A DNA stretch of 7,755 nucleotides, taken from NCBI GenBank assembly GCA_946887155.1, contig CAMPKM010000122.1, forward strand, positions 1 through 7,755, given 5' to 3'. The translations under genes were made by a program, and so were the position numbers. The notes under the pieces are model-generated. The model made no database searches. It worked only from the letters and a program-made list of their open reading frames with translations, and was not told the origin of the DNA. This document shows positions 1 through 5,452 of the stretch, piece after piece. This DNA is from an uncultured Gemmatimonadota bacterium. GTDB taxonomy: Bacteria > Gemmatimonadota > Gemmatimonadetes > Gemmatimonadales > Gemmatimonadaceae. Position 1 is the stretch's first letter. Each line of letters opens with the position of its first letter.

Positions 1-1
1 G

Positions 2-379
2 CTGGCGACCGGCTATCAGAACACGCATCGCAGGACGGTCGCCGCTCCCCGACGTGGCCGTCCGCGTCGCGAACTGGTCGAAAATACAAAGGCCGCGATT
101 TCCGAGCGGCTGTTCCAAAACCTCAGCGTGTGCGAGCTGGCCGAGTACGTCGGCGTTTCACCATTTCACCTCTGCCGGGCTTTTCGTGCCGAAAGTGGAA
201 TGACGCTGCACGCGTACCGCCGCGACATCCGCCTTCGTGCCGTACTCGGTTTGACCGCGGAATACCGGGGAAACCTGTCGGCGCTCGCGCTGCGAGCAGG
301 GTTTTACAGTCACTCGCATTTCACGACGGCGTTCCGGCGCGCATTCGGCATTTCCCCGTCGCACGAGTTGATGGCCTGA
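2..379 (+). CDS. AraC-family transcriptional regulator, C-terminal part (5' end outside window)
   Basis: The frame is open from base 2 to a TGA at 377-379, so about 125 residues of a longer protein are visible and the true start is upstream. The last ~85 residues form the two helix-turn-helix units of the AraC/XylS DNA-binding domain. The first unit is around LSVCELAEYVGVSPFHLCR. The second ends in the family signature, seen as GFYSHSHFTTAFRRAFGISP. The usual Tyr-Arg after the SPS of the signature is replaced by His-Glu, a small deviation near the end. Family knowledge: such proteins bind promoter DNA as one- or two-site activators, with an N-terminal sensor domain that is not visible here. 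The GTG at 128 falls between the conserved helices and is not a credible start. The next gene begins 108 bp downstream on the same strand; whether it is a target is unknown. Confidence 0.88.
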   Translation: MATGYQNTHRRTVAAPRRGRPRRELVENTKAAISERLFQNLSVCELAEYVGVSPFHLCRAFRAESGMTLHAYRRDIRLRAVLGLTAEYRGNLSALALRAGFYSHSHFTTAFRRAFGISPSHELMA

Positions 380-487
380 TCGGAGGCAATGCCCGAGGGC
401 ATCGCTGGAGATATGCGCAACCAGGTGAAAGCCGGTTGTTCGCGGACAGGTCCAAGTTCGGCGATTCCCAATGCCTGGAGTGCACCC

Positions 488-2179
488 GTGCCGCTAAAAC
501 GTCTGTTGCTTGCCGCGCTGCTGATTGCTTCGCCAGCGCTCACGCAAACTCCTCCCCAGCCATCCGGTACTCCACCGGAGATCACGCGTGCCCAGGCCGC
601 GATGCAGGCAGGGCAATTCGACAGCGTCATCGTGACGCTCGAGGGTTACTTCAAGACAAACCCGGGCGCGACTGCCGGCTGGGTGCTCCTTGGCAACGCC
701 TATCGACAGAAGGGCGACTTGCCGAAGGCACTGGCGTCGTACGAGAAGGTGACGGTGCCGCGACCCGCTCGCCTTCAGGCCATGTTCAACATGGCTGGCG
801 TTCATGCCCTGATGGGACGCGCCGACACCTCGATTGCGCTCCTGCATGCGTTGAAGCGGACTGGCGCGTTTGACATGGAGCTGGCGACAACCACCGTCGA
901 CTTTGCCTCGGTGCGCTCGCATCCGCGATTCGCGTCGGCGCAGTTCAGTGCGGGCGACTTCTCGAATCCGTTCGTCGAACCCGTGCGAATCATTCACGAG
1001 TGGGTCGCGGAGACGAAGGGCGACCAGTTCAGCTGGATCGCGCGCAGTATCGGCGATGTCGACGGCGACCGCGTGAGTGACGTTGTGACGTCGGCGCCAA
1101 CGTATGGCGCGGCCGGCCAACCCGCCGGAAAGGGAAGGATCTACCTGTACTCCGGCCGGTCTGGAAAACTGGTCTGGCAGTACACAGGTGATTCCGCGGA
1201 GAATGTTGGCACCGGCCTGGAAGGAGCGGGCGACGTCAACCGCGACGGCGTGCCTGACGTGATCGCCGGTGCACCCGGTTCGGCTCGCGCCTACGTGTTG
1301 TCAGGCAGGGATGGCAGCGTGCTGCATCGCCTGCAGGGGGTCGCCGCGGAAGGATTCGGTACCAGCAGCGGGGCCGCGGGCGACCAGGATGGTGATGGTC
1401 ACGCCGACGTCGTGGTCGGCGCACCGGCGAGCAATGCCAACGGCCAGGGATCGGGCAGCGCCTACGTGTATTCGGGGCGAACCGGCGCGTTGATCGTGAA
1501 GCTCGATGGGGAACGTGCCGGCGACGGTTTCGGATCGATCGTATCGGGCGATCGAACGGGCAAGGCGACACCGGTACTGGCCGGTGCACCGCGTGGTGGT
1601 CCGGGACAGCGCGGGAGGGTCTACGTCTTCAGCGACCTGCGCGCGCCCGCGAGGCACGTGATCGACGCCGATTCGACCGGTGGGGCGTTAGGCGCCATGT
1701 TCACGTCCCTGGTCGGCGACGTCGACGGCGACAAGGTGCTCGACGTCATCGCCATGGATTTCGTCAATGCCGCGCGTGGGCCTTCGACGGGTAGGGCGTA
1801 CGTCCGGTCCGGAGCGACGGGTCAGCCACTGCTCACGCTGACGGGCGAAAACGCCGGCGACGGATTCGGGATCGGCGCCGCCGACGTCGGCGACGTGAAC
1901 AAGGATGGGCATGACGACCTGCTGATCGGCGCCTGGCAGTATTCGGCCGTCGCGCCGTCGGGTGGACGGATCTATCTGTATTCCGGACGTGACGGATCCA
2001 TTCTGCAGACCATCACCGGACGGATTCCCGGGGAAACGCTCGGCTTCGACGCCGCAGGGGCAGGTGACGTCGACGGCGACGGCGTGAACGATTTTCTCGT
2101 GACCTCGTCGTGGAGCAACGTGAAAGGATTCCGGTCCGGCCGCATGTTCATCATTTCCGGAGCCAGAAAAGGCGTCTGA
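488..2179 (+). CDS. secreted TPR and FG-GAP (integrin-alpha-like) seven-bladed propeller protein
   Basis: This 563-residue protein starts at GTG 488, chosen because GGAG (477-480) sits 7 nt upstream and a signal peptide follows at once (MPLKRLLLAALLIASPALT, cleavage near residue 19). The frame stays open to an ATG at 389, but that start has GGAGG only 2 nt away and would bury the signal peptide 33 residues in. Residues ~32-126 look like two to three TPR helical pairs (for example WVLLGNAYRQKGDLPKALASY), followed by the common closing phrase ending SHPRF. Residues ~180-563 hold seven FG-GAP repeats 50-59 residues apart. Their calcium-loop aspartates begin near residues 190, 249, 299, 355, 411, 469 and 527, with loops such as DVDGDRVSD, DVNRDGVPD, DQDGDGHAD and DVDGDGVND. 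The fourth loop (GDRTGKAT) has lost the Asp pattern. Seven repeats fit one closed propeller like the integrin alpha head. The protein is probably exported and Ca2+-binding; its ligand is unknown. Confidence 0.88.
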   Translation: MPLKRLLLAALLIASPALTQTPPQPSGTPPEITRAQAAMQAGQFDSVIVTLEGYFKTNPGATAGWVLLGNAYRQKGDLPKALASYEKVTVPRPARLQAMFNMAGVHALMGRADTSIALLHALKRTGAFDMELATTTVDFASVRSHPRFASAQFSAGDFSNPFVEPVRIIHEWVAETKGDQFSWIARSIGDVDGDRVSDVVTSAPTYGAAGQPAGKGRIYLYSGRSGKLVWQYTGDSAENVGTGLEGAGDVNRDGVPDVIAGAPGSARAYVLSGRDGSVLHRLQGVAAEGFGTSSGAAGDQDGDGHADVVVGAPASNANGQGSGSAYVYSGRTGALIVKLDGERAGDGFGSIVSGDRTGKATPVLAGAPRGGPGQRGRVYVFSDLRAPARHVIDADSTGGALGAMFTSLVGDVDGDKVLDVIAMDFVNAARGPSTGRAYVRSGATGQPLLTLTGENAGDGFGIGAADVGDVNKDGHDDLLIGAWQYSAVAPSGGRIYLYSGRDGSILQTITGRIPGETLGFDAAGAGDVDGDGVNDFLVTSSWSNVKGFRSGRMFIISGARKGV

Positions 2180-2188
2180 CCCCATTTT
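2166..2188. repeat. REP-like palindrome overlapping the stop codon of the FG-GAP gene
   Basis: GGCGTCTGACCCC (2171-2183) is a 13-bp palindrome around a central T with one mismatched pair (arms GGCGTC and GACCCC). It is flanked by GAAAA on the left and ATTTTG on the right. From memory, GGGGTCTGACCCC with A/T-rich flanks is a recurring palindrome in many environmental bacterial genomes, often linked to REP-associated Y1 transposases; this copy differs at one base. The TGA stop of the upstream gene (2177-2179) lies inside it. The family assignment is recall, not a database match. Confidence 0.45.
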
Positions 2189-2523
2189 GTTTTCCGCGCA
2201 ATCACGTGAAAGCAGACCGCAAGGTTGTGCGTGGTCGCCGAATACTGGGCGGCAACCGGCGGGTTGCATGGATGGCGCCTGAACGCGTTCGACCCGAGAA
2301 CTGGAAAGTGGAACCAGCACTGGTCGATACCGAGGGCATGCGGCTGGAGCTGACCGGTCCGGGTCAACCGGGCTCTCGCAGGCGATAACGGGCCTCGGGG
2401 AGTTCGAGCAGGCAATTGCTTCTGGTGCGCGGAGGCACAAACGTCATACTCCGCGGACCCGGCGTTCCTGTCAGATCTCGTCACATTGGGGGCTCGATTG
2501 ACTCGACCACGCGATGGTAGCGT
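2180..2523. other. 344-bp intergenic region with no convincing gene
   Basis: No frame here resembles a protein family. Short open frames on both strands are Arg/Pro-rich and run into the neighbouring gene in the wrong phase. What can be seen is the REP-like palindrome at its left edge, a 6-bp hairpin GCAACC/GGTTGC with a GGCG loop (2252-2267), and a 7-bp inverted repeat (2428-2455). The region should contain the promoter of the membrane protein gene, but no well-spaced -35/-10 pair is evident. Confidence 0.6.
2428..2455. repeat. perfect 7-bp inverted repeat upstream of the membrane protein gene
   Basis: CGCGGAG (2428-2434) and CTCCGCG (2449-2455) are perfect reverse complements separated by 14 nt. 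The pair lies about 70 bp before the next start codon. It could form a hairpin in the leader RNA or serve as an operator. No T-run follows, so it is not a standard intrinsic terminator. In GC-rich DNA a repeat of this size may be chance. Confidence 0.35.
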
Positions 2524-3846
2524 GTGGCCGAACTCGCGATGACGTCAGGCGCCGGTCACCTCGGCGGCGTTCGCGTATGGACACGCGCCATGATCGTCAT
2601 CGTTCTCCTGAACGCGTGTTTCTTCGCGTTCCTCGTCATGGTTGGTCTTGTGCCTCGCGATCGGCTGCGTGACCGCGTTACCGAAGCCTTCGCGGACCGC
2701 AGTATCGTCCTGGCCAACCGGCTGCCGTACAACACCTCCATCGGGTACAACCAGTACAACGATTGCCTGATTCTCCAGATGATCTCGAACGAGGACGGAC
2801 GGATCCGGAGAGCGCTCGGGCCGGTCCTGTACTATCGCGATGATTTCAAGGACATGTGCGCCCTCACGCGGGACCTGGCGCTTGTTGGCGATGGGCAGCG
2901 GGTTCCGGCAGGGCTGCAGTCATTCCGCTACAGCCGCTATTGGCACGGACACAATGCCGTTACCGCGCTCGCGTTAGGCATCGTTCCCCTGCGGGTCGCC
3001 CGGGAGATGTTCCGGTGGGGTACGTACCTTGCCGCTTTCGTCCTGCTGTTCAGCGCGTTCCGGCAATCCGGATCGTTGCGTATTCTTGGCGTCTGTGCCG
3101 CAACGGGTGCACTCGTGTACTGGGGACTGCAGTCTTTTGCCCAGAGTCCGGCACATGGTCCCGCAAACTCCATGGAGTTGTTAGGCCTCGCGGCATTCAT
3201 GGTGGCTGGCCCCCGACTGCACGACCGAAGTCGTCTCGTCGTGGCGTGCGCCGCGTTCGGGGCACTGCTCACGTACTTCGAGTTGCTGACGGGAGTCCTG
3301 CCGACCGCGGCGTCCATTCTTCTGCCAGTGCTGTATTTCAGCGGCGACGCCGGCGGGTCCGGATGGCGCCGGACGGTGGAAGGCATCCTGGCGTTTACGC
3401 TCGGCGTAGCGATGACCTTTCTCATTCGAACGGCTCTTGCGGTTGCGGCCTTTGGCCCCGAGCTGCTCGCGACGTCGTCCGGGAACCTGGCGTACTACTC
3501 GCAGACCGGCGATGTGAATCGGTTGGTCGCGGCCGTTCGGGCTGCGCTCTACCGGGTGTCCGATTCCGGCGCCATGCTGACTTATGGAAGTCGTGTCGGA
3601 ATGGCGTTCCTCTTTGGCGCTGCCCTCCTTGCCTGGGTGGTGGCACTCACGCTGGCGTTGCGCAAACGATCGGCTGCGTCGTCGAACGCGTTTCTCGCGT
3701 GCGCGGCGGGTGCGTCGCTCGTGGCGGCCTGGATCTTTCTCCTTCCGACACACACGCTGAATCACCCGTACATGATCAGGATGTTCATGGCACCGGTGGC
3801 TCTCGGTTTTGCGGCGCTGATGATTCAAGTCAGTCACAGCCGGTGA
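2524..3846 (+). CDS. polytopic inner-membrane protein of unknown function
   Basis: 440 residues from GTG 2524. An ATG at 2539 would remove five residues, and neither start has a strong ribosome binding site (only GGTAG at 2516-2520), so the start is uncertain. One transmembrane helix (~20-42) is followed by a long hydrophilic stretch (~43-150). Then come about eight or nine further hydrophobic segments, near 162-178, 184-205, 215-230, 236-272, 285-312, 358-378, 388-407 and 417-435. The first loop contains candidate conserved patches: GYNQYNDCLILQM (74-86), YYRDD (103-107) and SRYWHGH (137-143). Another patch, LPTHTLNHPYMIRMF, lies before the last helix. A single helix, an acidic and aromatic first loop, then many helices is the layout of GT-C membrane glycosyltransferases. 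This is only an analogy; no family-defining motif was recognised. The secreted propeller gene starts 82 bp downstream on the same strand. Confidence 0.75.
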   Translation: MAELAMTSGAGHLGGVRVWTRAMIVIVLLNACFFAFLVMVGLVPRDRLRDRVTEAFADRSIVLANRLPYNTSIGYNQYNDCLILQMISNEDGRIRRALGPVLYYRDDFKDMCALTRDLALVGDGQRVPAGLQSFRYSRYWHGHNAVTALALGIVPLRVAREMFRWGTYLAAFVLLFSAFRQSGSLRILGVCAATGALVYWGLQSFAQSPAHGPANSMELLGLAAFMVAGPRLHDRSRLVVACAAFGALLTYFELLTGVLPTAASILLPVLYFSGDAGGSGWRRTVEGILAFTLGVAMTFLIRTALAVAAFGPELLATSSGNLAYYSQTGDVNRLVAAVRAALYRVSDSGAMLTYGSRVGMAFLFGAALLAWVVALTLALRKRSAASSNAFLACAAGASLVAAWIFLLPTHTLNHPYMIRMFMAPVALGFAALMIQVSHSR

Positions 3847-3913
3847 CGCGCGTCGGCTCAGCCCGATGTTTGCGATTGTATTGACACCATGGCCTGCAAG
3901 TGAGAGCGTCGAG

Positions 3914-3919
3914 AGGAGG
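3914..3919 (+). promoter_or_regulatory. Shine-Dalgarno AGGAGG that fixes the start of the six-bladed propeller gene
   Basis: AGGAGG lies 9 nt before ATG 3929. The longer in-frame start at 3866 has no such site and would put 21 residues ahead of the signal peptide, so 3929 is preferred. Confidence 0.85.
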
Positions 3920-3928
3920 CCACGTTCA

Positions 3929-5005
3929 ATGATCCGAATCGCAGTCACGTGTCTCGCGCTATCGGCGGCGGTGCTCCGTGCGCAACAGGTAGTCAGGCTG
4001 GGGCCGGCGAATGCACGCCCAGAGACGGAGTTCTCGGATCTCACGAGTATCCGCGAATTGCGTGATGGCCGGGTATTGATCTTCGATCGCAAGGAAGACT
4101 GGCTCGCGGTCGTTAACCTGACGGACGGCTCGCTGAAGCAGATCAGTCGTCATGGCCGAGGTCCGGGAGAATTCCAGGGCACACTCGCCCTCTTCCCACT
4201 CGGCGGTGACTCGAGCCTTGCCGCCGATCTGGCCATGCGCTGGCTCATTGTCGTGGGTGATAGCGTCGTCGCCACCTTACCTCCCGACAACCCGGCCATC
4301 CGGGCTGTTTCGCTCTGGCCGTTAGGCGCTGACCGAAATGGTTACGTGCTTTTCCGCAGTTTTGCGGGCGGCCGGGCGGCGACTGATTCCGAGCCCGTTT
4401 TGCGCGTCAACCGGGTGACCGGCCAGGTGGATACCATCCTCCGGTTGGGAACAGGCGTCAGGCGGGCACCTGTCTCGGCGGTCACTGATCCGGAACTGGG
4501 ACGCGGAGTGCGCATCAGCAGGATCCCCCTCAACGTCCGGGACGCCACGCTGCTGCTCCCTGATGGCTGGATTGCTGTCGTTCGGATTGATCCGTACCGC
4601 GTTGAATGGCGCTCGCCTGACGGACAGTGGACCAGGGGCCCGTTGATTCCCACGCCGTCGATTCGGCTGAATGATCGGGAGCGACGGGCGTACGCACAAA
4701 GAAACTCGTGGGCTCGCAACGCCACCGACTGGCCCGAGACCCTTCCCCCGTTCGACACACCCACTGCGCTCTACTCGACGCCCGACGGTTGGCTGGTCAT
4801 CAAGCGGCTTCCCGCCGCGGATGACAACGACCAGCGGTACGACCTGGTGGACAAGTCAGGCGTGCGTCGCGCCCAGCTCGCGCTCCGTCCCAACGAAACC
4901 ATCATCGGCTTCGGCGCCGCGTCGGTCTATGTCATCGAGACCGATGATGACGGCATCCAGCGTCTCCGCCGCCATCCGTATTCGGCGGCGTCGATTCGGC
5001 CCTGA
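3929..5005 (+). CDS. secreted six-bladed beta-propeller (NHL-like) protein
   Basis: 358 residues from ATG 3929. The N-terminus is a signal peptide (MIRIAVTCLALSAAVLRAQ, cleavage near residue 18-20) with no lipobox cysteine at the cleavage site. The mature part is rich in short beta strands in a repeating pattern: a Gly/Asp turn, then strands such as GRVLIFDRKEDWLAVVNL, DGWIAVVRIDPYRVEW and DGWLVIKRL. HGRGPGEF (75-82) matches the G-x-GPGEF element typical of the '6-bladed beta-propeller' proteins abundant in Bacteroidota and Gemmatimonadota. These proteins are generally exported and of unknown ligand. The gene follows the membrane protein with an 82-bp gap and ends 75 bp before blaI. It may share a transcript with the membrane gene, but it is separated from blaI by that operon's own operator region. 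It contains the only TTA codon not followed by GGC that I found in the window (4277). Confidence 0.82.
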   Translation: MIRIAVTCLALSAAVLRAQQVVRLGPANARPETEFSDLTSIRELRDGRVLIFDRKEDWLAVVNLTDGSLKQISRHGRGPGEFQGTLALFPLGGDSSLAADLAMRWLIVVGDSVVATLPPDNPAIRAVSLWPLGADRNGYVLFRSFAGGRAATDSEPVLRVNRVTGQVDTILRLGTGVRRAPVSAVTDPELGRGVRISRIPLNVRDATLLLPDGWIAVVRIDPYRVEWRSPDGQWTRGPLIPTPSIRLNDRERRAYAQRNSWARNATDWPETLPPFDTPTALYSTPDGWLVIKRLPAADDNDQRYDLVDKSGVRRAQLALRPNETIIGFGAASVYVIETDDDGIQRLRRHPYSAASIRP

Positions 5006-5012
5006 GACAAGT

Positions 5013-5027
5013 CTACTAAAACTCTAG
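5013..5027. promoter_or_regulatory. putative BlaI operator, distal copy
   Basis: CTACTAAAACTCTAG shows the inverted half-sites ACTA and TAGT (the last T is base 5028) six bases apart. It differs from the proximal copy by two transitions only. A TTGACA box (5028-5033), a plausible -35 element, directly abuts it. Dyad sites with ACTA/TAGT-like or TACA/TGTA half-sites are the usual targets of BlaI/MecI/CopY repressors. Binding by the adjacent gene product is inferred. Confidence 0.65.
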
Positions 5028-5033
5028 TTGACA
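5028..5033 (+). promoter_or_regulatory. candidate -35 box of the blaI operon
   Basis: TTGACA is a perfect match to the housekeeping -35 consensus and lies between the two operator copies. The -10 position at 16-18 bp spacing (around CATCGT, 5051-5056) is poor, so only half of the promoter is convincing. A 5-bp inverted repeat CGGCG/CGCCG (5036-5050) fills the spacer. Confidence 0.4.
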
Positions 5034-5057
5034 ACCGGCGGAGCGCGCCGCATCGTT

Positions 5058-5072
5058 CTACTAGAACTTTAG
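5058..5072. promoter_or_regulatory. putative BlaI operator, proximal copy overlapping the ribosome binding site
   Basis: CTACTAGAACTTTAG is a direct repeat of the distal operator, 45 bp away start to start, with 13 of 15 bases identical. Its last two bases are the first two of the Shine-Dalgarno AGGAG (5071-5075), which sits 5 nt before ATG 5081. Bound repressor here would lie over the transcription start or early leader. Confidence 0.65.
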
Positions 5073-5080
5073 GAGAACTC

Positions 5081-5452
5081 ATGGCGTCATTTACCGATCG
5101 CGAGCTCGACGTGATGGCCGTCCTCTGGGAGCGCGGACCTTCCACGGTCGCCGAAGTGCGTGACCACCTCGAAGATGCGCTGGCGTACACCACGGTCCTG
5201 ACCGTGCTCCGCACGCTCGAGACCAAGGGCTTCGTCAGTCACGAGGAAGAAGGCAAGGCGCATCGTTATGCGCCGCTGGTGGCCCGCGACCGCGCGGGCA
5301 AGACCGCGCTCGGACAGGTGCTCGGCAAGATCTTCGGCGGGTCACGGGAGATGCTCCTGGCCAATCTCGTCAAGGAGCGCGGGATCGATGCCGCCGAATT
5401 GAAACGTCTCCGGCGGATCCTCGACGATCGGCTCGGCAAGGAGGGCAAATGA
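5081..5452 (+). CDS. blaI: BlaI/MecI/CopY-family transcriptional repressor
   Basis: 123 residues, the normal family length, starting at ATG 5081 behind AGGAG. The N-terminal winged helix is clear: TDRELDVMAVLWERGPSTV (5-23), the helix leading to recognition residues AYTTVLTVLRTLETKGFV (35-52), and the wing HEEEGKAHRYAPLV (54-67). All match the penicillinase-repressor family. The C-terminal ~50 residues form the charged helices used for dimerisation. Family knowledge: the dimer represses its own operon and nearby targets, and it is inactivated by cleavage after a membrane M56 protease is triggered. Two matching operators lie upstream, so autoregulation is likely. Its stop overlaps the start of the protease gene (ATGA), so the two are translationally coupled. 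Members outside the beta-lactam systems control varied targets, so a role in antibiotic resistance should not be assumed; the symbol is a family label. Confidence 0.93.
   Translation: MASFTDRELDVMAVLWERGPSTVAEVRDHLEDALAYTTVLTVLRTLETKGFVSHEEEGKAHRYAPLVARDRAGKTALGQVLGKIFGGSREMLLANLVKERGIDAAELKRLRRILDDRLGKEGK

Noticed and set aside
389..487. Longer N-terminus of the FG-GAP protein from ATG 389
   Set aside because: GGAGG is only 2 nt from this ATG, and the extra 33 residues would precede a typical signal peptide. GTG 488 has a well-spaced GGAG.
2171..2194. Intrinsic terminator after the FG-GAP gene (palindrome followed by ATTTTGTTTT)
   Set aside because: The palindrome is centred on a single base, so a real RNA loop would leave only a very short, mismatched stem. 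A repeat element explains it better.
2110..2388. 92-residue plus-strand open frame crossing the end of the FG-GAP gene
   Set aside because: It begins inside the propeller gene in another phase, is Arg/Pro-rich and has no recognisable domain. The part outside the gene is too short to support a call.
1688..2484. Two long minus-strand open frames over the FG-GAP 3' end and the intergenic region
   Set aside because: They are mostly antisense to the well-supported propeller repeats. Their composition is that of reversed GC-rich coding sequence plus the REP-like palindrome, with no domain signal.
2856..3884. 342-residue plus-strand open frame inside the membrane protein gene
   Set aside because: It is Arg/Cys/Gly-rich with no membrane or domain pattern. 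The overlapping frame has clear transmembrane segments, so this one is a shadow.
3881..3886. TTGACA as the promoter of the six-bladed propeller gene
   Set aside because: The -35 match is perfect, but the sequence at 16-18 bp spacing (GAGAGC/AGAGCG) is not a -10 box, so there is no supportable pair.
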